A stretch of DNA of 64,000 bases from Pontibacter ramchanderi. GTDB lineage: Bacteria; Bacteroidota; Bacteroidia; Cytophagales; Hymenobacteraceae. The notes beneath the pieces are model-generated. The model was not told where the DNA came from. It saw nothing but the letters and a program-made list of their open reading frames with translations, and did no database searches. Below, piece by piece: positions 1-8,976 of this stretch. Location: the NCBI RefSeq assembly GCF_002846395.1, contig NZ_PJMU01000002.1:620001-684000 (forward strand), in the 5' to 3' direction. The stretch's first letter is position 1, and every line of letters begins with the position of its first letter. Both the position numbers and the translations under genes were made by a program.

Positions 1-1563
1 TCGAGCACCTCCATTTCGGCGGCGCTGGGTATGGCCGTGGCCTCCCAATATAAAAAAGAAGAGGACCGTCACCACATTGCCGTGATCGGTGATGGCGCCA
101 TGACAGGCGGTATGGCCTTTGAGGCTCTCAACCACGGCGGCGCAACCAACGCCAACCTGCTCGTCGTGCTCAACGACAACTGCATGAGCATCGACCCGAA
201 CGTGGGTGCTCTGAAAGAATATTTAACCGACATTACCACCTCCCGCACTTACAACAAGCTGCGCGATGAGCTGTGGAACGTGCTTGGCAAGATCAGCAAA
301 TTCGGTCCGAACGCACAGCACATTGCTTCTAAAGTAGAGAGCGGTATCAAAGCCACTTTGTCGAAGCAGAGCAACCTGTTCGAAGGCCTCAACTTCCGTT
401 ATTTCGGCCCGATTGACGGGCACGACATCAACCACCTGGTGTCGGTGATGGAAGACCTGAAGCGCATACCGGGTCCGAAAATCCTGCACGTGCTTACGAC
501 CAAAGGCAAAGGCTTTGCCCTGGCCGAGAAAGACCAGACTAAATGGCACGCGCCAGGCCTGTTCGATAAGATAACCGGGGAGATCTATAAAAAGCACTAC
601 GACACACCACAGCCGCCGAAGTACCAGGATGTTTTCGGACATACCATCGTGGAGCTGGCTGAGAAGAACGAGAAGATCATGGGGGTAACACCTGCCATGC
701 CATCTGGCTGCTCGCTCAACATCATGATGAAGGCCATGCCCGACCGTGCCTTTGACGTAGGTATAGCCGAACAGCACGCGGTAACTTTCTCCGCTGGCCT
801 GGCCACGCAGGGTATGGTTCCGTTCTGCAACATCTACAGTACGTTCATGCAGCGCGGCTACGACCAGGTGGTGCACGATGTGTGCCTCCAGAACCTGCAC
901 GTGGTGTTCTGCCTCGACCGAGCCGGTTTTGCCGGTGCCGACGGCCCAACCCACCACGGTGCCTACGACATTGCCTACATGCGCTGCATCCCGAACATGG
1001 TAGTAGCTGCCCCGATGAACGAGCAGGAACTGCGCAACATGATGTATACTGCCTCGCAGGAAGGCGCCGGACCATTCACGATCCGCTACCCGCGCGGCGA
1101 AGGCGTTATGCCGAACTGGCGCACCCCACTCGAGCTGCAGCAGATCGGCAAAGGCCGTACGATTCAGGAAGGTGAAGAAGTAGCCATCCTGACATTCGGC
1201 CACATCGGCAACTACGCTGTGGATGTTTGCCAGAAACTGAGCTACGACGGCATCAACCCGGGCCACTACGACATGCGTTATTGCAAGCCGCTGGACGAAG
1301 AGTTGCTGCACCACATTTTCAGCAAGTACAGCAAAGTGATTACTGTAGAAGACGGCTGCCTGCAAGGCGGTTTCGGTAGCGCAGTGCTCGAGTTCATGGT
1401 CGACAACGGCTATACCTCCCAGGTGAAACGCCTCGGTATACCTGACCAAATCTTCGAGCACGGTTCCCAACTGGAGCTGCACCGCGACGCTGGCTTCGAC
1501 CCGACTGCCATTGAGAACACCGTAAGAGAGATGATCGGTGTAACGTCGAAAGTTTCGGTTTAA
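1..1563 (+). CDS. dxs: 1-deoxy-D-xylulose-5-phosphate synthase, 5'-truncated by window edge
   Basis: Condenses pyruvate and glyceraldehyde-3-phosphate to DXP, the first step of the MEP isoprenoid pathway. The frame is open from base 1, where the SSTSISAALGMA segment typical of Dxs is already under way, so the true start lies upstream. 520 residues are present of the family's usual ~640. The thiamine-diphosphate motif GDGAMTGG and a following LNDN are near the left end. The transketolase-like core has AEQHAVTF and DRAGFAGADGPTHHG. It ends in TAA at 1561 and is followed at once by a strong terminator, so it is the last gene of its unit. Identity is firm. Confidence 0.97.
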   Translation, partial: SSTSISAALGMAVASQYKKEEDRHHIAVIGDGAMTGGMAFEALNHGGATNANLLVVLNDNCMSIDPNVGALKEYLTDITTSRTYNKLRDELWNVLGKISKFGPNAQHIASKVESGIKATLSKQSNLFEGLNFRYFGPIDGHDINHLVSVMEDLKRIPGPKILHVLTTKGKGFALAEKDQTKWHAPGLFDKITGEIYKKHYDTPQPPKYQDVFGHTIVELAEKNEKIMGVTPAMPSGCSLNIMMKAMPDRAFDVGIAEQHAVTFSAGLATQGMVPFCNIYSTFMQRGYDQVVHDVCLQNLHVVFCLDRAGFAGADGPTHHGAYDIAYMRCIPNMVVAAPMNEQELRNMMYTASQEGAGPFTIRYPRGEGVMPNWRTPLELQQIGKGRTIQEGEEVAILTFGHIGNYAVDVCQKLSYDGINPGHYDMRYCKPLDEELLHHIFSKYSKVITVEDGCLQGGFGSAVLEFMVDNGYTSQVKRLGIPDQIFEHGSQLELHRDAGFDPTAIENTVREMIGVTSKVSV

Positions 1564-1597
1564 GATTAAGGTAAACCATTTGTAAGAAACATAAAAA

Positions 1598-1636
1598 AAC
1601 CTCCGCAGTTCGTGATGAGCTGCGGAGGTTTTTGTT
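1598..1636 (+). terminator. Rho-independent terminator of dxs
   Basis: An 11-bp perfect stem (AACCTCCGCAG at 1598-1608 with CTGCGGAGGTT at 1620-1630) is followed by a T-rich tract. It sits 35 bp after the dxs stop. Confidence 0.9.
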
Positions 1637-1750
1637 TGTCTGAATCTTTACACAAAGCCCTATGCCATTGATTTGCAGTATTTTAGAATCTACAGGATTA
1701 ATTTAGGAGAACAATCGGTATTGAGAGCCCTGTAAATCCTGATTCAGACA
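1637..1750. repeat. Intergenic repeat with TGTCTGAATC/GATTCAGACA ends (copy 1)
   Basis: A 114-bp element starts with TGTCTGAATC (1637-1646) and ends with its exact reverse complement GATTCAGACA (1741-1750). The inside carries AGGATT and AATCCT words in opposite orientations. The same ends recur at 11104-11258, and one end recurs near 63654. It carries no open frame. It fills nearly all of the dxs to hydrolase gap. Confidence 0.7.
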
Positions 1751-1793
1751 TTTAGCTATCTTTACAAACCAACACCTAAATACTACACAGACT

Positions 1794-2573
1794 ATGACAA
1801 AACACACTACTTATACCGACCACGGCGCTGGCGATACACTCGTATTCCTGCACGGCTTCTGCGAAAGCACCGATGTTTGGGCTGAATTTACCAAGCCGTT
1901 GCAGCAGAAATTCAGGACCATTGCGCTAGACCTGCCTGGCTTCGGCAACAACACCCAAGGTATAGCCGACTACAGTATGGAAAGTATGGCGGACTATGTG
2001 AAGGCAAAGCTGGAAGAACTCAACGTGAAGAAGTGCATCCTGGTGGGCCACTCCATGGGGGGCTATGTGAGCATGGCGTTCGCCGAAAGGTATAGTCACA
2101 TGCTCAGCGGCCTCTGCCTCTTCCATTCTTCCGCCCTCCCCGACACCGACGAAAAGAAGGACAACCGTAACAAGACCATCGAGTTTGTGGAGAAGCACGG
2201 TGTGGAGAAGTTCATGCAATCCTTCATTGAGCCCCTCTTCTACAGCGAGAACCGCGATCGACTACAAAAGCAAATCGCTATGATGAAAGAGATTGGCACC
2301 AATACACCTAAGGAAAGCGTAACGGGTGGCCTGGCCGCCATGCGCGACCGACAGGATAGAACCGATGTGCTGACCGCAGCTAAATTCCCTTTGCTGTTCA
2401 TCTTTGGCAAAGAGGACGGTGCCGTACCACTTGACAAAGCGCTGGAGCAATGCCACCTCCCCGACAACAGCATGGTCTACTTCCTCGGCAAAACCGGCCA
2501 CATGGGCATGTTCGAGCGCACCTACGAAACGCGGAAGGCGCTGGAGAAATTCGCCGAAACGATTTATGGGTGA
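1794..2573 (+). CDS. alpha/beta-fold hydrolase
   Basis: A 259-residue cytoplasmic serine hydrolase of the MhpC/RsbQ-like group. The nucleophile elbow GHSMGG puts Ser at residue 87. Asp208 in GKEDGAVP and His236 in GKTGHMGMF complete a plausible triad, and HGF at 20-22 fits the oxyanion-hole loop. No signal peptide is seen. The next gene, an MFS transporter, starts inside its last codons (8-bp overlap), so the two are translationally coupled. The substrate cannot be told from sequence. A TATCTTTA sequence about 35 bp upstream resembles a -7 box. Confidence 0.9.
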   Translation: MTKHTTYTDHGAGDTLVFLHGFCESTDVWAEFTKPLQQKFRTIALDLPGFGNNTQGIADYSMESMADYVKAKLEELNVKKCILVGHSMGGYVSMAFAERYSHMLSGLCLFHSSALPDTDEKKDNRNKTIEFVEKHGVEKFMQSFIEPLFYSENRDRLQKQIAMMKEIGTNTPKESVTGGLAAMRDRQDRTDVLTAAKFPLLFIFGKEDGAVPLDKALEQCHLPDNSMVYFLGKTGHMGMFERTYETRKALEKFAETIYG

Positions 2574-3741
2574 TTTAACCTTAGCGCCAACAAGATATTT
2601 GCTCCCAACTATTGTGTTCTCGCAATTTGCGGGCACGTCGCTTTGGTTTGCCGGCAATGCGGTGCTGCCCGAGCTACAGGCTTCGTTGCAGTTGCAGGAT
2701 GGGGCGCTGGCTATGCTCACCTCGGCGGTGCAGTTGGGGTTCATAGCGGGCACACTGGTTTTCGCGTTCCTTTCGCTAGCCGATCGGGTGTCGGCTCGTT
2801 TACTGTTTATGCTATGTGCTTTGCTGGGTGCTGTAGCCAATGCGTTGGTGGCATTTGCAGCCAAAGATCTGTACGCAGTGCTGCTGTTCCGGGCCCTCAC
2901 AGGCTTTCTTCTGGCGGGCATCTACCCGGTAGGCATGAAAATAGCCGCTAGCTGGTATAGCACCGGCTTGGGAAAAGCCATTGGCTACCTGGTTGGGGCA
3001 CTGGTACTGGGTACTGCCTTTCCGCACCTGATCCGGGCATTGGGTGCTACGCTTCCGTGGCAGCACGTGATGTTCGCAGTTAGTGTGCTGGCTGCGGTTG
3101 GCGGGGTGCTCCTATACCTGTTGGTGCCCGATGGCCCATACCTGAAAAAGGGCGTTACCTTCAAAATGGGGAATATGCTGCTGGCTTTCCGTGACCTTGG
3201 TTTCCGATCGGCCGCTTTTGGCTACTTTGGGCACATGTGGGAACTGTATACCTTATGGGCTTTCACGCCGCTGGTCCTGGCCCTGGCATTGCCTCAACTC
3301 ACTCCTGGCGAAGTATCGGCTTATAGCTTTGCTGTGATTGCGGCCGGGGCGGTAGGGTGTATCGGGGGCGGCTATTTATCGCAGGTATGGGGAAGCGCAC
3401 GCGTTGCGTTTGTGCAGCTCCTGCTGTCTGGACTGTGTTGCCTGCTATCGCTCATCGTGTTTCAGGTCAATGCACCACAGCTGCTTATACCTTTCCTGCT
3501 TTTCTGGGGCGTGGTAGTAGCTGGTGACTCCCCGCAGTTTTCGGCTTTAACTGCCCAAACAGCCCCTCCGCAACTGGTGGGCACAGCGCTTACTGTGGTG
3601 GTAGCCATCGGATTTGCCATTACCGTGGTCAGCATACAACTCACCGGTTTCCTGTTATCGCAGTTTGAGCTACACCATACGTTGGCGCTGCTGGCCATCG
3701 GCCCCGCCCTTGGTTTGCTGGCACTGCGCCGTTTGGTGTAA
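2566..3741 (+). CDS. MFS transporter
   Basis: A 391-residue polytopic membrane protein with about 12 hydrophobic segments and the two-half layout of the major facilitator superfamily. The ATG at 2566 overlaps the hydrolase stop by 8 bp and begins directly before the first membrane helix. An upstream in-frame ATG would add 54 low-complexity residues that simply reread the hydrolase gene, so I rejected it. A loop with PDGPYLKKGVTF probably links the two halves. Substrate is unknown. The coupling suggests it moves the substrate or product of the neighbouring hydrolase, which is inference. Confidence 0.87.
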   Translation: MGDLTLAPTRYLLPTIVFSQFAGTSLWFAGNAVLPELQASLQLQDGALAMLTSAVQLGFIAGTLVFAFLSLADRVSARLLFMLCALLGAVANALVAFAAKDLYAVLLFRALTGFLLAGIYPVGMKIAASWYSTGLGKAIGYLVGALVLGTAFPHLIRALGATLPWQHVMFAVSVLAAVGGVLLYLLVPDGPYLKKGVTFKMGNMLLAFRDLGFRSAAFGYFGHMWELYTLWAFTPLVLALALPQLTPGEVSAYSFAVIAAGAVGCIGGGYLSQVWGSARVAFVQLLLSGLCCLLSLIVFQVNAPQLLIPFLLFWGVVVAGDSPQFSALTAQTAPPQLVGTALTVVVAIGFAITVVSIQLTGFLLSQFELHHTLALLAIGPALGLLALRRLV

Positions 3742-3810
3742 TTTCTGTAGCGTTCTGTTCCAGCTATACCTGTTTTTTGAGCATATAGCTGCTAAATTTC
3801 AAGGCAACAA

Positions 3811-3842
3811 AAAAGCCGACCCAAATATAGGTCGGCTTTTTT
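3811..3842. terminator. Bidirectional terminator between convergent genes
   Basis: Stem AAAAGCCGACC (3811-3821) pairs with GGTCGGCTTTT (3830-3840), with A/T tracts on both flanks. It can serve the MFS gene on the + strand and the lipoprotein gene on the - strand. Confidence 0.88.
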
Positions 3843-3868
3843 GGTCAAAACGGCTTAAAGTATGGCCT

Positions 3869-4300
3869 TTATTCTACCTCCATCTCCATTTTAGAACCGT
3901 CGGCTGCCACCAGGTCCATCTCTTTGTCGGTCAGTTTTTCTACCGTAAAGTTTTGCGACTCATTTGCGCCTTCAAATGTAAGCGATAAACGTCTGCCTGC
4001 CTGATCGTAAGTCCAGGTGCCTGTCTGTAGTGAGCCACCGCCGCCCATGGCAAACCGACCATCGGAATAGAACTGCATCGTTTCTTTTTTCTCCTCTGAG
4101 GTCAGTTTATCCTTATCGCCGGAGGCTGTTGTTTCTTTGGCGGCTTTCCAGGTCTTGCTGCTGCCCCCAGAGATCATGTTGGCATTGCCGGCGTTGTCCT
4201 TGTCTCCGCCGCAGCTTGTCATAAAGGCCATCAGCACGAAGGCCATTACAAACGTAAAGTAGGCTTTCGCCTGTTTCAGATTCGTGTTCATTTTATTCAT
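3869..4300 (-). CDS. Lipocalin-like lipoprotein, function unknown
   Basis: A 143-residue protein with a signal peptide ending in the lipobox MTSC, so it is a predicted lipoprotein. A Gly/Lys/Thr-rich linker follows. The C-terminal part, with a pattern like FYSDGRF...GTWTYD and DLVAADGS, resembles the lipocalin-like/DUF5004-type beta-barrel lipoproteins common in Bacteroidota. An internal ATG three codons in (4289-4291) is an alternative start. It is monocistronic, convergent with the MFS gene and divergent from the LysM gene. No specific function can be assigned. Confidence 0.75.
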   Translation of the reverse strand: MNKMNTNLKQAKAYFTFVMAFVLMAFMTSCGGDKDNAGNANMISGGSSKTWKAAKETTASGDKDKLTSEEKKETMQFYSDGRFAMGGGGSLQTGTWTYDQAGRRLSLTFEGANESQNFTVEKLTDKEMDLVAADGSKMEMEVE

Positions 4301-4506
4301 AGTTTAATGGTTATCACTTGCACTTACTTACCAAAAGAGGCGTGCATAGAGTACGGTTAAAACTTTTTTAAAGTTGATAAAAACCATGTAATCCGGCAGG
4401 GATAAAGCGCACCACAACTATGCGCCCCGTTTGGCGTATTTATTTAAGCAGCTGCGCTTTTGCGGCTGTGCCAGAAATTATTTACTGACATCAAAAAATT
4501 TGAAAT

Positions 4507-4815
4507 ATGGGATTGCGTGATTTTTTCAAGAAGGGAGAAAAGGAACCCGTAAAGGCTCCAAACCCAACCAACCGCCAACCAGGCGACAGCACTTTTTTTA
4601 ACCAGCAGGCACCGCAGCAACCAGCGGCTCAGCCAGCAGCGGGGGGGCAAGACACCTATACCGTGAAGAGCGGCGATTCGCTCTCCAAGATTGCCAAGCA
4701 CTACTACGGCGATGCCAATGCCTGGAAAAAGATCTATGAAGCCAACAAAGCCACAATCGGAAACAACCCTGACCTGATCAAACCAGGCCAGCAGTTTGTG
4801 ATTCCGAAGCAGTAG
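4507..4815 (+). CDS. Small LysM-domain protein
   Basis: A 102-residue protein with a charged N-terminus (GLRDFFKKGEKEPVK), a Pro/Gln/Ala-rich linker at about 20-47 and one LysM domain at 49-100 (TYTVKSGDSLSKIAKHYYG to IKPGQQFVIP). LysM binds N-acetylglucosamine-containing glycans such as peptidoglycan. No signal peptide is visible, as in the cytoplasmic YgaU/Kbp-like LysM proteins, but the BON domain of that family is missing. A 20-bp perfect terminator hairpin follows the stop. Confidence 0.85.
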   Translation: MGLRDFFKKGEKEPVKAPNPTNRQPGDSTFFNQQAPQQPAAQPAAGGQDTYTVKSGDSLSKIAKHYYGDANAWKKIYEANKATIGNNPDLIKPGQQFVIPKQ

Positions 4816-4827
4816 GTTGAATAACAC

Positions 4828-4871
4828 AAAACAGGGAGAGCCGGCTAGTGATAGCCGGCTCTCCCTGTTTT
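4828..4871. terminator. Terminator hairpin, 20-bp perfect stem
   Basis: The arms at 4828-4847 and 4852-4871 are perfect reverse complements with a GTGA loop. They have A/T ends on both sides, so it can work for the LysM gene and for the convergent gene on the - strand. Confidence 0.9.
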
Positions 4872-4894
4872 GGAGGTATACGGTCAGGTACGCT

Positions 4895-6169
4895 TTAAAA
4901 GCGTCCTCCCCCAAATTGCCAGTTACCGCCGCCAGGCAAGTTTTCTTCCCGCTCGGCCATAAAGGCACGGCCTTTCATGCGGATAGGCAGTGTCATCACT
5001 ATATCCACTGGTTTCCCGTTTCGGGTGCCGGGTTGCCAATCAGGCATTTTGTTGAGCATCTTGATCACCGCTTCATCCAGTGCCGGGTCTAAGCTTTTGA
5101 TAATGGAAGGATTTTTCACTTTGCCCTGTGCGTCCACGGTGTAAATGGCAACTACTACTCCCTGCAGATTCAGATTGGCCAGGTGATTCGGCAACTTCAG
5201 GTATGTGTTGAGGTGGCTCTGTAGCCCTTTCTTAAACACGGGTAGCACAAGGGGTATCCCAAACTCCAGCGTATCGATGCCACCAGTTGCGAACGGTTGC
5301 ATGATTTTATAATAGTGCTTGGCAGTGGCTTTTACTTTTTTATCAAGCTCCACTTTCTCGACTTGGCAGTTGAACACATCGGCTACAACTGGGTAGTTTT
5401 TTTCGTAGTAGGCAGGGTCCGGGCGCCACCACGTTGGATTTTGCGCGTGCTCCTTTTCGGGCTCCGGCTCCACCGGCAGTTTGTTCCCGAATGTATATTT
5501 CGACTTAACTTTGCCATTGTCGTACACTACACCACCGCGGGGCAATCCCTCCTCACCAAAAAACTGTCGCACAACAGGATCACCGCCCTCAGGCCCATAG
5601 GTCCATTCACCAGCTTGATAACCATCCTTATAGGTCCCTGTCTTTACCATGCGCGCACCGCTCTCATCCAGCGTAATGGCAATATAGATGCCGTTACCGT
5701 CCCGCACAGTCTGCTCGCCCTCATGGTTCCAGAAGCTCAACACCCGCTTGGAGTAGCCATCATACTCTGCCACCATCAACGGTTTCCCATCCGGCCACCA
5801 GAACTCCCATGTTCCTGTCAGCTTGAATCCGTCGTACTTTCCTTTGCAGTCGAGTTGCCCGTTGGGGTAGTAGAAGGTCCAGGTCGCCCACATCTTTCCG
5901 TCCTGGTAGTGGCCTTTCGCTTTTACCGTGCCGTCGGCGTAATAGTCGGTTACTGTATAGTTGAAGGGTGGATACTTTAGGTCCCTCAGGTTTCGGAGCG
6001 AATCCGGGAAGTAGGCCAGGCGCCTGTATACGGCGGCCTCCGACTTCGTTACCTCCCACTTGGCATTGTAAGGTATAACAATTGGTTGGTAGGTAGCGGG
6101 GTCGGTGTTTTGCGCAAAGGAGGCCTGCACAAACGAACAGGCAATGATAAAAAGTAAAAAGTGCTTCAT
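4895..6169 (-). CDS. MORN/YwqK-repeat protein with C-terminal TonB domain
   Basis: A 424-residue exported protein. It has a signal peptide (about 1-19, ending ASFAQ). A region at about 70-230 holds MORN/YwqK-type repeats of the form YYPNGQLDCKGKYDG and FWWPDGKPL. A spacer follows, then a C-terminal TonB-like domain at about 325-405 (VVVAIYTVDAQGKVKN, DEAVIKMLNKMPDWQPGTRNGKPV). Bacteroidota often attach TonB_C modules to periplasmic proteins. It is probably periplasmic and bound to the envelope. There is no toxin partner nearby, despite the antitoxin label often given to YwqK repeats. Confidence 0.85.
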   Translation of the reverse strand: MKHFLLFIIACSFVQASFAQNTDPATYQPIVIPYNAKWEVTKSEAAVYRRLAYFPDSLRNLRDLKYPPFNYTVTDYYADGTVKAKGHYQDGKMWATWTFYYPNGQLDCKGKYDGFKLTGTWEFWWPDGKPLMVAEYDGYSKRVLSFWNHEGEQTVRDGNGIYIAITLDESGARMVKTGTYKDGYQAGEWTYGPEGGDPVVRQFFGEEGLPRGGVVYDNGKVKSKYTFGNKLPVEPEPEKEHAQNPTWWRPDPAYYEKNYPVVADVFNCQVEKVELDKKVKATAKHYYKIMQPFATGGIDTLEFGIPLVLPVFKKGLQSHLNTYLKLPNHLANLNLQGVVVAIYTVDAQGKVKNPSIIKSLDPALDEAVIKMLNKMPDWQPGTRNGKPVDIVMTLPIRMKGRAFMAEREENLPGGGNWQFGGGRF

Positions 6170-6194
6170 AGAAAGGGAGATGGAATCCTGAAAT

Positions 6195-6233
6195 AAAAAA
6201 GCCCACCAAACTCAGGAGTCCGGCGGGCCTTTC
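6195..6233 (-). terminator. Terminator of ndk
   Basis: Read on the - strand, GCCCGCC pairs with GGTGGGC through one G:U wobble and is followed by a run of T. The wobble pairs only in the - strand transcript, which fixes the direction and assigns it to ndk. Confidence 0.8.
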
Positions 6234-6258
6234 TAATCAATAAGTAGTCTTTTAGCGC

Positions 6259-6678
6259 TTAGAAACGCTCGTCGGCAGCGAAGAAGAAGTCACCTTCGAT
6301 CTGGGCGTTCTCGTCAGAGTCAGAGCCGTGCACGGCGTTTGCCTCGATAGACTTGGCGTATACCTTACGGATCGTGCCTTCCTCAGCCTGTGCCGGGTTG
6401 GTAGCGCCGATCAGTTTGCGGAAATCCTCCACAGCGTTGTCTTTCTCCAGAATCATGGCTACGATCGGGCCAGAAGACATGTATTTTACCAGGTCACCGT
6501 AGAAAGGACGCTCTTTGTGCACTTCGTAAAACTTACCGGCACGCTCCTCAGTCAGTCTTGTCTTCTTCATCGCCACGATGCGGAAGCCGCCTTCCTCAAT
6601 CATTTTAGTAATGCCGCCAATGTGGTTCTCAGCCACTGCATCCGGCTTAATCATGGTAAATGTGATGTTTCCAGCCAT
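6259..6678 (-). CDS. ndk: Nucleoside-diphosphate kinase
   Basis: Transfers the gamma phosphate from ATP to nucleoside diphosphates through a phosphohistidine. It is 139 residues, the normal family length. The active site is NAVHGSDS with His117, and Lys11 in the TMIKPDAV start motif is the conserved ATP contact. A TAATTTTG box lies 41-48 bases upstream on the same strand, giving it its own promoter. It is divergent from the DHH gene. Confidence 0.98.
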   Translation of the reverse strand: MAGNITFTMIKPDAVAENHIGGITKMIEEGGFRIVAMKKTRLTEERAGKFYEVHKERPFYGDLVKYMSSGPIVAMILEKDNAVEDFRKLIGATNPAQAEEGTIRKVYAKSIEANAVHGSDSDENAQIEGDFFFAADERF

Positions 6679-6718
6679 GTCTATTCTGTTAATGTGTATA
6701 TGTTTCGTTTAGAAGCTG

Positions 6719-6726
6719 CAAAATTA
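6719..6726 (-). promoter_or_regulatory. Bacteroidota -7 box for ndk
   Basis: On the - strand these bases read TAATTTTG, an exact match to TAnnTTTG. They lie about 40 bases upstream of the ndk start. A clear -33 TTTG was not seen. Confidence 0.6.
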
Positions 6727-6938
6727 GCGCATTTAGCTTAATTATAGCAGCACTTGCGCCATACTTTCTGCAAATATTTATGCCGGTTCGCTTCTGGCTA
6801 TACCTGCTACCTATACCTGCACCATCGCTTCAGACCGCCTTGAAGCGTCTTAAAACGCTATTTTATTGCATTAGAAGTTATTTCTTCAGAAATTCGCGCC
6901 TTATATCCCTATTAATCAGCGGATTTATAGCAAGCTTT

Positions 6939-7955
6939 ATGCATGACATTAATGCTCTCAAAGAGCTCCTGAGAGAACCTAAAGAGGTGATGATCACCAC
7001 ACATCACAAACCGGACGCCGATGCGTTGGGTTCGTCACTGGGTCTGGCCGGCTACCTCAAAAAGCTTGGGCACCGGGTTACGGTGATCACGCCTTCTGAC
7101 TACCCGAGCTTTCTGACCTGGATGGAGGGCAATGATGATGTGCTCATTTACTCTGAGAAAAACGACGCCCTCGTACGCCGTATCATCGAAGAGTCGCAGA
7201 TGATCTTCTGCCTCGACTTCTCCAACCTGTCCCGTATCAACGAGATGGGCGAATACATCCGCAATGCCAAGGGCACCAAGGTGCTGATCGACCACCACCT
7301 GCAGCCCGAAGACTTTGCCGACCTCGACTACTCCAACCCGCAGGCCGCCGCAACCGCCGAACTGGTATACGATTTGATCAAGGCCCTCGGCGACGGCGAC
7401 CTGATTGACACAGGTATAGGCGAGTGCCTCTATGCCGGCATTATGACCGACACCGGTTCTTTCCGCCATCCAAGCACCTCCAAAAATGTGCACCTGATCA
7501 TTGCCGACCTGCTGCACATTGGTGTGAACACCTCCAACATTCACCGTCTGATCTACGACAGTTCCACGGAATTGCGCCTGCGCTTTCTGGGTTATGCCCT
7601 GAAAGACAAACTGGTGGTGCTCCCGGAGTACAGAACAGCTTATATTGCCATTACGGCTGATGAGCTTAAGGCCTACGACTCCAAAACAGGTGATACCGAG
7701 GGGCTGGTGAACTTTGCGCTTTCCATTGAGGGCATTGTTTTTGCCGCCGTGATCATCGACCGCGTGCAGGCCGTGAAAATGTCATTCCGCTCGGTGGGTA
7801 ATTTCTCTGTGAACGAGTTCGCCCGCGCCAACTTTAACGGCGGCGGACACAAAAACGCAGCCGGCGGCATGTCGCTCGACACGCTGGACAATACCGTAGC
7901 CAAATTCGAAGGCCTGCTGCCTGCTTACAAAGAGCAGTTACAGGCATCTTGTTAA
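6939..7955 (+). CDS. DHH/DHHA1 phosphoesterase, NrnA-like nanoRNase
   Basis: A 338-residue DHH-family phosphoesterase. Motif I is HHKPDADALGSS (about 22-33), the DHH motif is in LIDHHLQP, and the C-terminal DHHA1 domain ends with the substrate-binding FNGGGHKNAAGG. NrnA-type members degrade oligoribonucleotides of a few bases and dephosphorylate pAp with Mn2+. I chose the ATG at 6939, because an in-frame ATG at 6780 would add 53 hydrophobic, unconserved residues. Two FKBP lipoprotein genes follow on the same strand. Oligo-RNase versus pAp phosphatase activity cannot be separated by eye. Confidence 0.92.
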   Translation: MHDINALKELLREPKEVMITTHHKPDADALGSSLGLAGYLKKLGHRVTVITPSDYPSFLTWMEGNDDVLIYSEKNDALVRRIIEESQMIFCLDFSNLSRINEMGEYIRNAKGTKVLIDHHLQPEDFADLDYSNPQAAATAELVYDLIKALGDGDLIDTGIGECLYAGIMTDTGSFRHPSTSKNVHLIIADLLHIGVNTSNIHRLIYDSSTELRLRFLGYALKDKLVVLPEYRTAYIAITADELKAYDSKTGDTEGLVNFALSIEGIVFAAVIIDRVQAVKMSFRSVGNFSVNEFARANFNGGGHKNAAGGMSLDTLDNTVAKFEGLLPAYKEQLQASC

Positions 7956-7985
7956 GTAACAAACACTTTATCCAACCTATAACCC

Positions 7986-8948
7986 ATGCTATTTAAATCA
8001 AAGTTCTTATTGCCGGTGCTAGCCGGTGCCATGTTGCTGCAGTCTTGCGGCGATAAAAACAAAAGCGACGAATTTTATACCACGCCAGACGGCCTGGCTT
8101 ATAAAATATATGAGCAAAAAGATGGTGAGTATGTGAACCGTGGCGAGATCGATGCCAACGACTCCACAGGCGCCCGTCTTGGCCAGGTGATCACGATGCA
8201 CATGTCATACCGCACCGCCGACGACTCTTTGCTGTTCGACTCGCGCCAGCAGGGCCAGCCGGTGATGCTTCCGGTAATGGAGCCAACCTTCAAAGGCAGT
8301 CTTGAGAACGCCCTAACCATGATGCGTGCTGGTGACAGCGGCGTGTTCAAGATCAGTGTAGACTCACTTTTCGCCAACACATTCAACCAGCCGATGCCTC
8401 CATTCATCAAGCCGGGTACGCATTTCACGTTCTTCCTGAAAGCCGAAAAGGTGCAGTCTGAGCAGGAAGCCGTAGCTGATCAGCAGAAGATGTTTGAGGA
8501 GCAGATGCTGGCCCAGCAGGAGCGCGCCAAAGAGCAGATCAAGATTGATGATGCCAAAATTCAGGAGTATATCAAAGAAAAAGGCCTGAAGAACGTGCAG
8601 AAAACCGACGCTGGTGTGTACTATGTGATAACAGAAGCTGGCAAAGGCCCGAAAGCCAAAGCTGGTGATAACGTATCGGTGCATTACAAGCTGTCTTTCC
8701 TGGACGGCAAAGAACTGGAGTCTTCTTACGACAATCCGATGAGCGGTGGCCAGCCTTTCTCTTTCCCGCTTGGCCAGGGCCAGGTAATTCAGGGTTGGGA
8801 CGATGGCATTGCCCAGCTGAACAAAGGCAGCAAGGCGATCCTGCTTATACCTTCTACACTGGCCTACGGCGAGCAGGCACGTGGCGAGCAAATGCCAGCC
8901 AACTCGATCCTGCGCTTCGACGTGGAGCTTGTTGACATCAAAAACTAA
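7986..8948 (+). CDS. FKBP-type peptidyl-prolyl isomerase lipoprotein with two FKBP folds
   Basis: A 320-residue lipoprotein (lipobox LLQSC, Cys21). An N-terminal FKBP-like half at about 50-155 is degenerate. A charged helical linker at about 155-205 (QQKMFEEQMLAQQERAKEQ) follows. The C-terminal FKBP at about 220-320 is complete, with the active-site signature FPLGQGQVIQGWDDGI and LAYGEQ. It isomerises prolyl bonds in envelope proteins. Related FKBP lipoproteins in Flavobacterium include the gliding protein GldI, but no other gld gene is near, so I do not assign that role. The next gene, 28 bp downstream, is a smaller paralogue. Confidence 0.92.
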   Translation: MLFKSKFLLPVLAGAMLLQSCGDKNKSDEFYTTPDGLAYKIYEQKDGEYVNRGEIDANDSTGARLGQVITMHMSYRTADDSLLFDSRQQGQPVMLPVMEPTFKGSLENALTMMRAGDSGVFKISVDSLFANTFNQPMPPFIKPGTHFTFFLKAEKVQSEQEAVADQQKMFEEQMLAQQERAKEQIKIDDAKIQEYIKEKGLKNVQKTDAGVYYVITEAGKGPKAKAGDNVSVHYKLSFLDGKELESSYDNPMSGGQPFSFPLGQGQVIQGWDDGIAQLNKGSKAILLIPSTLAYGEQARGEQMPANSILRFDVELVDIKN

Positions 8949-8976
8949 TTTCTAAGTACCCTTTAACCCGATTACC

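Noticed and set aside
223-1482. Long open frame of 419 codons on the - strand inside dxs
   Set aside because: It mirrors a well-conserved gene; its translation is rich in His, Val and Arg with no family similarity. GC-rich third positions create such shadows.
4895-6169. Toxin-antitoxin system based on the YwqK label
   Set aside because: There is no toxin partner beside it, and the protein is exported. The repeats alone do not show antitoxin activity.
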